A DNA stretch of 64,000 bases from Phanerochaete sordida (Eukaryota; Basidiomycota; Agaricomycetes; Polyporales; Phanerochaetaceae): positions 102,069 through 166,068 of the forward strand of contig BPQB01000075.1 of NCBI GenBank assembly GCA_019973155.2, written 5' to 3'. Below, in pieces: positions 9,807-20,987 of the stretch; the stretch's first letter is position 1, and each line of letters starts with the position of its first letter. The notes under the pieces are model-generated. The model did not search any database, was not told where the DNA came from, and saw only the letters and a program-made list of their open reading frames with translations. Made by a program: the position numbers and the translations under genes.

Positions 9807-12259
9807 CTACGCCGCACGCTCCCACGCCGCAGGCCTGTGCCAGCGGCGCTCCTGCCAGTCGCGGAACAGGCCCGACACGCGGTCCTCGCCGTCCTGCACG
9901 TCGTCGTTGATGCACAGCAGCGCCGCGTCGCCGTAGCTGTCGATCCAGCCGAGCGCGCCCCGGGCGTTCTCGTAGTTCTCGAGCATCACGAACGCGTACG
10001 GCGTGTACCCTGCACATGGCGGCCAAGGTCAGCGGCGTCAGCGGGGGCGGGCGGAGGAGCGGGCGGGAGGAAGGGCGCACCGATGACGAAGCGGTAGCGC
10101 TCGAGCAGGCGCAGCGTCCACTCGCGCACGTTGATGTCGCGGGGCGACGGCCCGAGCACGGCCTGCAGGCTGAACTGCGCGTCTTCCCAGCGCGGCGCGA
10201 GCGGCAGGTGCGGGATCTGCGCGTCGGGCGCCGTGCTGGCGTCCTCGGCGCGGGGCACGACGCGCAGCGGCGGCGGGAGGAACGCCTCCATGCCGAGGCG
10301 TCCGCTCGCCTTCATCAGCGCCTGGATCGCTGCGGGGCCGTCAGCATTCGCTCCGCGCGCGCAGGGAGGCACGCACCGCAGTCGCCGCACTGCGTGTTGC
10401 GGAACGCGATGTGCTTGAAGAGCTCGGACGCGCGCTCGAACGGCGCGCCGCCGTCCGTGAAGCACTCGTCGTAGAAGAGCGTGCACGCGGGCATGTCGTC
10501 CTCCGCGTGGCTGCTCGGCTTGAACCACTGCCAGTCGCCGTGCTCCGCCTCGCTGAGGTACATGTACGGGTACCCGTCGAGCGCGCTCGAGACATAGAAC
10601 GTCTTGTCCGCCTGCCGGTGCCCGCTCTCGCGCAGGTACGCGTGCACGCGGTCGGGCTCGAGCGTCTCGCGCAGGCCCGCGCGCACGGTGAGCTCGCGCG
10701 CGCCGGGCGCGCCGCCGAGCTCCGCCCACGCGAGCGCGGCCGCGTCCGCGCCCCAGCCGTCGTCGAGGCCGCCGTGCCGCGCGACGGCCCACGCCCACAG
10801 CAGCGCCTCGCGCCAGCGCTCGACGAGGAAGTGCGCCATGAGGAAGAGCATGCTGACGTCGCCTGCGCCGGACACGGTCTCGCGGAAGGGGTGCGTCGCC
10901 GCGCGCGCGAGGTGCGGCGCCCACATCGCGGAGAGCTCGCGGATGATGGACATCGAGACGGCTTTGGCTTCGTGCAGCACGTACGGCCGGTGCCGTGCGC
11001 CGAAGCGGTCGCTCAGCAGGACGTTGCTCTCGCCCATGCTGCGCCATTCGCCGTGCGGTTCGTCCGGGGAGGGTTTCTCTGGTGAGACCATGATGCCGAG
11101 GTCCATGCGAAGGACCAGGCCGTATGCTGTTCCAAGGTGAGCACAGGGGTCATAATTATTATCTCAGGAGCAGCTCACCAGAAGTGTGGAATGTCCGTGG
11201 AGTGAGAGGATTGGACATGTAAAAGTCATCATTCTAGACGAAGGGTCAACACGGAAAACGACGATGCGCAAGCAATGTACCAACCAAATATACACTGAAA
11301 GACGTGATGAGTGAGTCCTGTGTCCTTCGCGGCTGGATGATACTTACAGATACTCGGACACATTAGGAAGATTTCCAAACTGCGACTCAATCGCGTAGCT
11401 GCGCTCGCTTGAGCCAAAATCAGGCGCATATATGCAGCAAAGTACGCACCTGTTAAAGTTGTTGCCCACGTACGGCCTGAATATTTGCGCGTGGTGGATG
11501 ATATTGAGGTCGACGTTCTCGTCTCGCCACGCGCGGTTCTCCATGTCAAGCCACTGTGGCACCTGCCCCAGCCTCCAGTCGTCTGGTACGGAGGCGTTCG
11601 TCAAGGAGTCGGGCACGGCAAAGTCGGAGGTAATGAGGTGGAAGCGGCCCGCGTGGTTTCTCCAGTTCGCGAGCACTGACCGCATGGAGTGCCGCAGCTC
11701 GTCGTTGTCCCTGACGTCAACACTCAGCGGACAGCTTCGGAAACGAGGCCGCTACACACCTGTACTGCCGGGCCTGCGCGCTGGAGGTCTTCGGCCGGTA
11801 AGGGTCGTCCGGCGCATACCGGCTCTCTGCCTCCTCTTTCGCGGCCTGGAGCAGCTGGTCGGAGCCGTTGACCCACGTCCACACCACGTCGAACGTCGGT
11901 ATGTCCGGGTCGTAGCAGAGGGCCCCGGTGGAGAAGTACGCGTCTCGGCAGCCATCAGGGAGCTGCTGCGTGGGCGTCAGGAGAGCGGAGGGTGGTTGCG
12001 GTGGCGGTGGCTGGAAGGGGAGGTACGCCGCCTGGTATTCAGGATCCTCAACGAAGAGGTCGTCGGAGTCGTCCAGATCAACTGAGTCGACAGAGTCTGC
12101 AAATACAAAATAAAGACCGACGAGGACGAGGACGACGCCCGAGCCCAGGATGGCCCACCGCCTGTGGGCGGGCTGGCGCAGACGCACGGGGAGCTGGACC
12201 CGCGAGCCCGACGCGGCCGCCGCGGAGGTGGCGAGGGGGATGTAGTCGTTGTACTTCAT
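9807..12259 (-). CDS. Stealth-domain glycan phosphotransferase, XPT1-like
   Basis: Type II membrane protein of about 690 residues, eight exons. The ATG at 12257-12259 starts MKYNDYIPLA. One membrane anchor lies at about residues 35-53, followed by an acidic and proline-rich stem. The Stealth conserved regions follow in order: CR1 DVVWTWVNGSD; CR2 RDNDELRHSMRSVLANW through NSERSYAIESQ and LVYLNDDFYMSNPLTP; CR3 RPYVLHEAKAVSMSIIREL with THPFRE and DVSMLFLMAHF; and a C-terminal region with LLCINDDVQD. Stealth proteins transfer sugar-phosphates. The characterised basidiomycete member is Cryptococcus Xpt1, a xylosylphosphotransferase acting on O-linked mannose glycans in the secretory pathway. A Golgi role in protein glycan decoration is inferred. 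The paired NDD motifs are intact. It is alone among unrelated genes. Confidence 0.85.
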
Positions 12260-13083
12260 GACGGAGGGGCGGCGAGCAGCATCCAGGACCAAAGCGCAGC
12301 GGGGGCGGGCTGGTCGTGTGATGAGTTTTATGAGGAGCAGACCCGGACGGACAAGCCGGTCGGCATCGTCAGGCTGTAACTAAGTTATCTCTCGGGGGAC
12401 TTGGCAGGGCCATGCACCTGGGTCGCCGTGATATCATATCTCTCCGATATCTTCTCCCCGCCGAAGCCCCCGCCAGTTCTGTCGCCCCGCCGAGCCCAAC
12501 TCAATCCCCCCGCGCGCACGCGACCTCCGCGTCGGCCTTCCTTCGAGCTTGCGGTCGCCGCTGCCTGGCGCGGGCGGCGGGAGACGACTTGGCTGCCGTC
12601 ATAGCGTCGACACGAAACACAAGGTGCGGTGTGGTATCAGGCGACTCCTCGGCGCGAGTGGTCGTGTGAGGCGAGGGCGGTGGCGGGGCCCGCGGCGGAG
12701 GCGGCATCTAGGCGCCAAGGCGCTCGGCATCGCGGCACCCTCGGCACCGGTTGCCAGCGGCCTTCTCAAAAAGGATACCGTAGTGTTCGCTGGTCCCCCT
12801 CGTCGCGTTGTTGCGGACGGTTGCCTCCGCTGAGGGCACAGGCACCGCTTTCGCAGCGCAGCTTGCAGCGTAGATCCTCTGCGTGCGCGTATTTTTAGTT
12901 GAGAGCTTCGTCTCGGCTTTCTGGCCAGCTTCTGGTCCGCAGCAGCCAAGGCTGATCCGTTCAGACGGCTACACGAATCTCGAATTCTCGACGGCAAGGC
13001 CTGATGCAGATTTCTTGGCAAACCCAGACGGCTGTATCGTCGCACTTGCGTGATGAACATGTCGCTGGACTGGTGCGTACTGC

Positions 13084-13160
13084 TTACAGCCGTTTGCATA
13101 TCGATAGCCTGACCCGGAATTTTCTTCGAGTGAGCGGGGTTCCACCTGGCTGATGGCCGG
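13084..13160 (-). repeat. inverted repeat, left arm
   Basis: Reverse complement of the right arm at 13683-13770. Over the 63 bases ending in the AAACGGCTGTAA end, only about five differ. The right arm has a roughly 10-base insertion near its start. Weaker similarity continues for some 60 bases on the inner side. It is similar in more than one reading frame, which points to DNA-level rather than protein-level relatedness. Confidence 0.7.
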
Positions 13161-13682
13161 CGCTCGGAACAATCCAGCGCCTCCCATCCCGCCGCCCGAC
13201 GCCCGAGAATTCCACTGGGTAGACTCGCACGCAGGCGCACAAGCACAAGGTATGTAGGCTCGGCGGTATCATGTATTAGCGTGCCCATATTGTTAGTGAA
13301 TATGGTAAAATATCACAAGACCAGAGCCCTCCAGGGTTGTGTAGTCTACAGGTTGAGTACAATGCATGCTCACTGCGTCAAGCTTCGAAATGCGAAGCAC
13401 GACGCCGAAAACGTGCCAGTGTTGCGATCCTAGCTGACATTCAATGCGACGTTTGGTGCATTCGAAGGTGCCACAGTATGGTGTGCCCGGACAAAGACTA
13501 GCTACATAGTGTGATGACGGACGTCGAGAGGCTGACCAGTCTCACGCGCGCAACCGCCCATGGACGACGCTCACTTGGAGAAGGATACTGTGGCTGATGC
13601 GTTGAGTGTCTACTTGGGATAGATAGTGGTCGGAAGGTGGGAGGCGGGAGGCGGGGTCGGAGCGCTGGAGCCGTTCCGGATG

Positions 13683-13770
13683 CCGGCCATCAGGTTGCCA
13701 TCAGCCGAGTGGAACCCCGCTCACTCGGAAAAAATTCCGAGCCAGGCTTTCGATATGCAAACGGCTGTAA
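13683..13770 (+). repeat. inverted repeat, right arm
   Basis: Partner of 13084-13160 in opposite orientation, about 520 bp away. The similarity stops abruptly just after the GGCTGTAA end on both sides, as an element boundary would. No transposase-like frame lies between the arms. Confidence 0.7.
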
Positions 13771-14661
13771 AGGCGGGGGCCAGCGCAATGCAGCGACGGC
13801 GCCGCCGCCTCACACGCACCTGCTACGGAAGGTCCTAACCATCGGCCCCATCTCAGGCACGCGCTGCCGTCAATTACGCTGCGCAGCTTCCCGCCGCCAC
13901 AAAGGCCGGCAGCGTGCGTGAACACGCCGCACGCGTCCAATGGGACACGGGCGACCCCAGAGCTGTGCGCGCGACGACGTCGCGCGGCCACGTATTCTTG
14001 GAACCGCAGCACGCCTACAGGTGCGACCCCCCGCGCTGTGCGCCCATCGCGTCGTGCTGACAGGCCATCGGCCCCCGTCATGGGTGCACGCACGCCCGCA
14101 CATCAGAACGGCGACGGCCCTTCGGCGCGGGCGTGCAGGCGTCTTGTGACCGTGCCGCCACCCCAGGGCCCAGCGCGCCGCACGCATTCGCCGTGGCATG
14201 CCTATCTGCATTTGTATGTCGCGGCGGCCCCGCAACGCTGCGCAGATCAGGCATGCAGCCGCATATGGCCTCCAATCTGTACGGCCGAAAGCTACGTGGA
14301 CAGCGGACCTGCTGCGCCTGGCGCTGCATCAGGATCACAGCCCTGCGGGCTTGCCCAGATGAACGACGAGTTATCTCCCGCTCCACGTCCTCAAGGCGCG
14401 TACATATGGCCACGGCCAGCGTGAGAGCACCTCCAGGTTAGCATTTGAACCCCCTTCCTCTATGCCACACAATCTCCCGCCGTACAGCAGACCGCTCCAC
14501 TGCGGCACATTTTCCGTGATAAATATGAATACTGATAGATGCCTATTGTACAGTAACCACCGCCCAGCGACACAATGAATACAGCTCCCGGGCATGACCT
14601 GTCCGCAGGCACTAGGGCAGCGCCGGCCGCGCTCCCACCACGCACACAAGCGAGACCCGCC

Positions 14662-16603
14662 TCACACGACAAAGCGCAGCTCGGGATCATCCCTGGGTGC
14701 GCGCACACGGGGGCTGGCGACACGCACCGGCGGCGGCGCGCGCATCTCGAACCACTCCGCGGCGGCGCCCTTCGCCCCGCGTGCAACCACGGCGCCGCAG
14801 TCGTCGACCGTCACGGTCGACTCCTCGACGGTCACGCTGAGCGCGTCCGAGCGCGTGCCCGTGAAGCGCAGGCGCGAGCGCACGCCGCCGCCGCCGCCGC
14901 CGCTCGTGCCGCGCGCCGTGCCCGCCGCAGACGCGCTCGCGAGCGCCGTGTCCGCCTCGCGCGCGCGCGCCTGCTTGCGCAGGTGCAGCGTGATGCGGGA
15001 CATCATCGTCACTGTGAGGCTCGCGGGGCGTCAGCTGTCGGCGGGCTCTCCAAGGCGGGGCGGCGTACAGGTATTCGAGCCTGGGTGCCGGGCGCGCTGT
15101 CAGAGCTGGCGGGGGCGGGGAGGAAGGGGACGCACTGGGCGGTGATGTTCTGCAGGCCCGGCGGCGCCGTCGCGATCATGAGCGTGAGCACGAGGTTGAC
15201 GGCGAAGATGACGCTGCGCAGGCGGTGAGCGGTGAGCGGCGCGCGGCGCGCGGAGCGAGCGAGAGACGGCTCGCCTGTAGTACAGGATCCCGTCGCGCAG
15301 GAGCACCCGCGCGATCTTGCCTGCCGTCTTATTGCGCACGGGGCCGAGCGTGCGCTTCAGCGTCAGGGCGAGGACAAGGGTGTCGTACAGGAGCGGCAGC
15401 CACGCGGACGCGGAGGCGATGCCGCCGCTGCGCGCGCGTCAGAGACGCGCGGATGGTCTGACGGGTGGCGCACGTACACTTTGCTGTCATCAAATATCAT
15501 GGTACACGCTGCGCGCGCGCGTCAGAGGCGGCGCGGGTAGGGCAGTTGGCGGGCTGCGTACCGTGTATGGCGGTCGTGGAATGTCGGACGGCTGTGTGTA
15601 GGGTTCGTGAGCCGACAGTGCCGAACGGAAGGGTAGAGAGGACCCACGGATGCCGTGGGAGAGCAGCCAGGCGCTGACGCCAAACTCTACACAGAACGCG
15701 GCGGCGACAAAGCCTACCACCAGCGGTTTGCGGTTGTACATCGCAGAAACGCTTTACGAGGACCGCTGTCAGTTGGAAGCAAGCTCAGTGGCCAGTAGAC
15801 GTACCGTAGCAGCATCATGAGCGCCGTGGTATTGATCCCAATGACCGTCATACTACCCTCGTATCGCACGAAGTGTTGACATCTGTTCATCGTGGTCTCA
15901 GACACCGCGAGGGTGCTTGGAATATCACGTTCTCACCTCTGTCCTCCGAATTAGAGTACGTTCCAGGCACATCCCTTGACTGCATATACTCACCTGCGGC
16001 GTCCAGCTCGGGGACATGTATGCTAGCCGGGGCGGGGGCGTCGGTGTGAGAGCCCCAGCCATAGTCGGATACCGACTCACCAAACAGGTTTACAATGAAA
16101 CCTAAGGGTGTGACGTATCTGTTCTGCGGTCCCGGTCAGCCCGGCGGGTGGCCTCCAGAACGCACGGCACGCACTATCGTGAACAGGATTACAACTGCTC
16201 GCAGTCAGCCTCGCGGCGCGCGCGGCACGCACCCGTGGAACTTACGTATCCCCTTCTTCCCCTTCCATATGTACTCGACCTGGCCGACACGCGGCGCGGT
16301 GAGCCCGGTGGCGCACGCGGGGTGCAGGGAAGCACGGGCGCACCTCGTCGCCGATGGTGACTATGTGGTCCCAGGCCAGTATCATGAAGCTCACGAAGCC
16401 CATGTACTGTAGCGTGCAGTCAGCGTGGCGAGTCAGGTCTCTGAGAACCGGAACGTACGATGGTCACGCGCCTACGAAAGCCCTCCGGTCAGCGCCTTGC
16501 AGGGAGCGGAAGGGGGCACACAGCAGAGCACGTACGTCTGTGCAAAGTCCTGTACAAACGTCGGCGGGCCATCCGTCGTCGCGGCACGTTCGAGCCACCG
16601 CAT
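14662..16603 (-). CDS. DUF6533-type multi-pass membrane protein
   Basis: Member of the large Agaricomycete family of seven-helix membrane proteins with an N-terminal DUF6533 domain; function unknown. The first exon starts MRWLERAATTDGPPTF at 16603. The next carries the signature YMGFVSFMILAWDHIVTIGDE, followed by VEYIWKGKKG and LGFIVNLF. Further membrane helices are VIGINTTALMMLLRV, KPLVVGFVAAAFCVEFGV, ASAWLLSHGI, WLPLLYDTLVLALTLKR and VIFAVNLVLTLMIA. The family-typical MMSRITLHLRKQAR follows and leads into a soluble tail of about 100 residues with a glycine run (CCG repeat near 14885). Ten or so exons are needed and each join keeps frame, so the gene looks intact. Exact splice sites of the small middle exons are less sure. 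Confidence 0.82.
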
Positions 16604-17430
16604 CGCGGCGGGGCGTCAGGCGGTCGCGGGTCGTGCGCACGGCAGGCTCGCGCACTCGCAGGTCGGGGCACAACATGCACTCGCGGTGGCGCCGCGGGCC
16701 CAGCCGACGCCAGCTCTTATACCGCACATGTGCCCCTGGAGAAGGTTTCGCGCGCGCCGGTGATTCGCTTTGCTGCGCTGCTGCTCCGCTAGCGGCGGCG
16801 CCTGGCCCGTCGTGGCACGCCCCGCGCGGCGAAATGGGGTCGCGGCCGCTATCCGTCTATCAGAGTTGGGAGAAGCGCGGCGGAGGGCGTAGGGCGTGCG
16901 CCTGCCCACCCGGCAGGGGTGGCGGTGTGGGCTTGGGGCTTCGAGGCGATGATGGGATACGTAACTCGCTTCTTGTGAGAGCTGCCAGAGCTACCCCGTG
17001 GAGGAGCAGCGCGAGTTGCCTGATCTACATCAGGAACGTACGCCATGTATTCAATGCCAGGGCCTTCTGACGTCCCATGGGGTTGTCTGGCGGTTGAGCG
17101 CGCATAGGGACATCACGACGCCTGCGAGCTTAGGAGGTTCTCCTCTCGAATAGTACCGCGACGGCTGTGAACTTGCCCTGAGTGATGGCTTGCATAGCCT
17201 ACCGTCCCACCAAGACATCGAGGTTTGGAAATGGCGTGTAACGGAAGATGCCTCATTTCACAGATCCATGACTAGAGGTGACGTAAGGTAGTCCAAACGT
17301 AGGGTGGGATAGTACATACGGTATACATAGACATAAAAGACGGGGTGGCAGATAAGGCGTCCAAAATACATCCAAAGCTCGCAGAGCCAATCGAACAGGT
17401 ATCATGACAAAATCTAGGAGAGATACAGCG
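16604..17430. other. intergenic, promoter of the DUF6533 gene
   Basis: No supported gene. The left part holds the promoter of the DUF6533 gene, with TATAAG on the minus strand at 16716-16721. The right part should contain the syntaxin 3' UTR. Confidence 0.45.
16716..16721 (-). promoter_or_regulatory. TATA box of the DUF6533 gene
   Basis: TATAAG read on the minus strand, about 110 bp before the ATG at 16603. The intervening bases would be a GC-rich 5' UTR with two out-of-frame ATGs. Confidence 0.45.
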
Positions 17431-18501
17431 TCAACAGATGAAGGGGATGCCAGAGGCGCAGCGGCCAATTTTGATGAGGATACGCACTGCTAAGAGGACG
17501 ATGGCAATCACGACAATGAGGACCAGCATCAGGCATATCGCCCTACGCCCCGCCTTGCGCTGATACTCGTGCGCAGTGGTCAGCTCTTCGGCAGCCCCGG
17601 CGGTGTCGACCGCGATAGATGAGATGTTCGACTCGATGTTGTCTGGAATGCCCCGAGTCAGCGCTCCGCAGGCGACGCGGAGGGAAGTGCACTCTACCAA
17701 TCATGTTCCCCTGCTCCTGCACCAGCGTCCCGAGGTCCCGGAATATCTCGTGCAGCTCGTGTATGCCGGTCTCGATCTCACGGATTTCCGCTTCGCGCTC
17801 TACGATCAGCGACTCCTGGTGGGCAAGCTCCTGGGGTGACAGTTGGTTCTGCAGGAGCTGTGTCTGGCGCTGGGACGGCGTAGGGCTCGACGGCCGCTCC
17901 TCGCTGTCCGCGCGGTGAGAAAGCGCGTCAGAGCGCAACGGGGACCGGACGTACGCATGCTCCTCCTCGACCGCATGCTTGACGGTCTCCACCACCGTGC
18001 GCTGGCGCTCAGCGCTGACCTGCTGGGCGCGCTGGAAGGCGACAAGGGACATCTGGAAATCATGGGAGGTCTTTTGCAATGAGGTCTTGTGCTTGGGCTG
18101 GGTGGAAACCGTCAACGGGGCTCGGACATGTCGGCATCCTGCATTGGAAACGCACCAGAGTCGCTTGTAGCGCTGCGAGCTTCTTCAGGTCGTCGGAGCC
18201 ACGCTTCGCCATCGCGCGGGTGGTTTCGGTGAGGTCATGGCTGCGACCCGGACAGGTGAGTGGATTGCACAGCTCGCAATAAGAGCGCGGCGTACAGTGA
18301 CTTGCGCAGCTGAGCCGAGTCCCGGTTCGTGCCCAGCTGGTCCACTAGCTTCAAGATACCCTGCACATTGGCGTTGATCTTGAAGACCTGGAGGGAGAGC
18401 GACGACTGCAGGCTGAGGAACGCAGACTCTTCCTGCGACTGCGGTATGGAGCGCGAGTTGGCAGGGCTTGCGAGGCCCGCCTCTATGTCTTGGAAACTCA
18501 T
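17431..18501 (-). CDS. PEP12: Pep12/syntaxin-7-like Qa-SNARE
   Basis: Target-membrane SNARE of the endosome-vacuole route. Starting MSFQDIEAGLASP at 18501, it has the N-terminal Habc domain (INANVQGILKLVDQLGTNRDSAQLRKSLHDLTETT in outline), which resembles syntaxin 7/Pep12 more than the plasma-membrane Sso type. A coiled coil follows, then a linker with RPSSPTPSQRQ. The Qa SNARE helix runs from QESLIVEREAEIREIETGI through DLGTLVQEQGNMIDNIE, with the central zero-layer Gln in that stretch. A C-terminal anchor (AICLMLVLIVVIAIVLLAV) is followed by a short tail. Introns follow KSL, LQATL and GNMI. The residues after the anchor (ILIKIGRCASGIPFIC) are longer than usual, so the last splice or stop could differ slightly. 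Confidence 0.88.
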
Positions 18502-18790
18502 GGGTATAAAGCAAGATGACGGGAGAGAACAAGGTGGACGCCGAGCGCAGGCCCGGGCCCCGCAGCGCATGTGCGAGGCGGCGGGGTTCCCACGCTCCCA
18601 AAGGAACAACGTCGGGGCTGCCTATTTTGGCAGGCGTCGGGCGACGAGAACAGCCGAGTCCGACATGCTCGGGTATGTGTTATTGGGGGGCACCGTGAGT
18701 AATAGTACAAGCTACGCAGAGCATGATAGATAAAAACATGACAACAGGTCCGTGGAGGAGGTACAAGAGAAAAGCGGGCGGCGCAGGTCT

Positions 18791-20191
18791 TCACGAAGCA
18801 CGAGTCGCTGTCGAGCCACCCTTGGAACGATGCATGACTATCCAAGGATGCTTGCGCACTTCGCTCAGTGCAATGCGCTTCTCTGGCTCGTATTGCAGGA
18901 GCTGGGAAGTTGTGAGCAGGTGCACCTCGTGGAGAGAACTCGAGGACTAACCTTTACGATAAGATCCTTTGCCTCCGGCGAGACCTTGGAGGGTATCTTT
19001 AGGTCGACGCGCGCAATGCGCTTGTATGTCGCTGGAAGAGCAGTCCATTAGAGCCATTTTGAGAAGGGAGACGTACGAGCTTACCATTGTGCCCCGTCAA
19101 ATCTTCGAATGGTGGACTTCCGACGATGAACTCATAGGTAAGCACACCGAGAGCCCATAGGTCGACCTTATCGTCATGCTCCTTTCCCTCGACCATCTCT
19201 GGCGGGAGGTAGTCGAGCGTGCCGCAAAGGGTCTTCCTTCGGTTACCCGGGGCATGTACGCTCCAGCCAAAGTCGCCAATCTTGAGCTCACCGTTGATGC
19301 CCAGGAGCAGGTTCTCCGGCTTGATGTCGCGGTGGATGACATGCTTCGCGTGCAGGTACATGAGCGCGTCGGCCATCTGGTCGATGTAGCGCGCGCTGCG
19401 CTTCTCGGAGAAGCATCCGTGCTTCGTGAGCTGCTTGTAGAGCTCGCCCTTGCCGGCGAACTCGATCATGAGGAAGATGCGCTTCTCGTCGTGGAAGTAC
19501 CCGTAGAGGCGCAGGACGTGCGGGTGCCGCAGGTTCTGCTGGATCTCAATCTCGCGCCGGATCTGCTTCTCAACGCGCGACTGCACGATCTCGGACTTGT
19601 ACAGGCACTTGAGCGCGAGGATGTAGTGCGGCTCGACCTTCGTGCGGACCATGTACACGCGCCCGAACTTGCCCTTCCCGAGCGGCCGCCCGATGTCGAA
19701 GTCTGTCAGATGCCATTCCCGCGTCGGGCGGTACCTGTAAGGCGGTCAGCTTCGCTGCCAGCGGGGAGCACATGTCGTGCGTACCGTGCGATACTCGAGT
19801 CCAAAGCAAGTTCCTCTGCTGCTTCGCCATAGACCTTCTCTCCTCGATTCTCATTGTCAATCTCGAATCCTCCGTCATACCGTCCAATGTCGATGGTCTG
19901 CTGTGAGGGTGCGGGGGTAGGGGCGGGCTGCGCGGGAGCTGCAGGGGTGGGTTTCGTAGGAGAAGCGGGACGCCCGTGCTTGGTAGGTATCGTCGATGAT
20001 GATGCAGCTTTCGAGTGTCCGGCGGGGAAGGGATTCGGGGCGGCGAACTTGGAGAGGAGCTTCGAGACGTTCTGGCCCTGGCTAGGTTTCTTCTGGTGTG
20101 CTGCAGCCGTTGACTTGGCCGCGTTCGTGTTGGGTTTCGACGAGATCTCGAGTGCAGCTATCTGCCTCGTCACTGCGTTGATGGAGGTCAT
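18791..20191 (-). CDS. IPL1: Aurora-family Ser/Thr kinase
   Basis: Aurora kinase, the catalytic subunit of the chromosomal passenger complex that corrects kinetochore-spindle attachment. It starts [15 protein letters not shown] at 20191. An N-terminal region of about 130 residues is low-complexity and rich in Pro, Ala and Ser. The kinase domain has the glycine loop GKGKFGRVY, catalytic lysine [24 protein letters not shown] and the Aurora-specific activation loop [16 protein letters not shown] with its phosphorylatable Thr. The C-lobe motif [17 protein letters not shown] follows. Four exons are inferred, and all catalytic residues are present. It ends in a short basic tail at TRAS. Fungi normally have a single Aurora gene. 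Confidence 0.95.
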
Positions 20192-20987
20192 GGCGGGCGA
20201 TGTGTCGCGAGGCGGAGGTAACAAGTCGAACCAAAACGTTGGACGCGTTAGGCAGTGGTGGTCACGTGCCCGTGGAGGAATCATCTTCGAGGTCCGAGTA
20301 CTAACTCAGATTGGCCATTGACCTTCTCCGCAGTATCTCCGCTCAAATGGAAGTGGCTTGCCCCGAGTCGAGTCTCCGGAATCTCTGGACATGTACACCA
20401 CTTCGCGACAACACTGGCGAAGTTATCCAACTCTTACACCATTCTCGCGCTGTTCTAACGGTTTACATGCATTATCCTTCAGTATGTCATCATTTGGGAC
20501 AGTCCCGGTCCGTCTGCAGATCCCGAGCCATCTACTGCGCTCGTGCCTCTGACGAAGTCTCTGCGCGCATTCACCGCGGTGCAACGGAGCAGCTTCGATT
20601 GCCGACGCGCAATTGGCTTGCATCTTACATATTATGGTGAGCATCTCATACGCTCATGTCGCAGACAACCCCAATTCATCGAGCTCCCGCTTGCCTGGCT
20701 CTGTAGGGCGCTGATAGTTCGTGGTCGTGTGCCGGCACTGCAAGAGCACGATAGCATTCACCTCGCGCGAGTGTTTGACGTCCATGACCGGTGTTGAGAG
20801 CCCCAGAGGCAGGTAAGACATGCGGGCGATGAGACATCCGAAACCTGCAGAGTCATGACCCGATAGGTCTGATCTCGCTGAGGGCCGAAACGGGCAGCTA
20901 ATTTCCCCTGTGGATCTCTACCACTGATTCAAAACGAACATCGAGGAAACGTAGAAGATCATCTCGTCTCTCACCTTATCCTCCACC
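20192..20987. other. intergenic, divergent promoters
   Basis: Separates the Aurora gene (-) and the F-box/LRR-like gene (+), which diverge. No supported gene. Open frames around 20300-20800 lack family features. Confidence 0.4.

Larger units (their letters stand above)
12260..14661. other. gene-poor stretch with an inverted repeat
   Basis: About 2.4 kb without a supported gene. Many long GC-rich open frames overlap on both strands but none resembles a protein family. The left end is the promoter of the Stealth gene. The only clear structure is a pair of inverted repeats (13084-13160 and 13683-13770). Confidence 0.5.

Noticed and set aside
12599..13838. Similar peptides from the two inverted-repeat arms, as if a protein family
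   Set aside because: The similarity is equally good in two reading frames, so it reflects DNA repetition, not a conserved protein.
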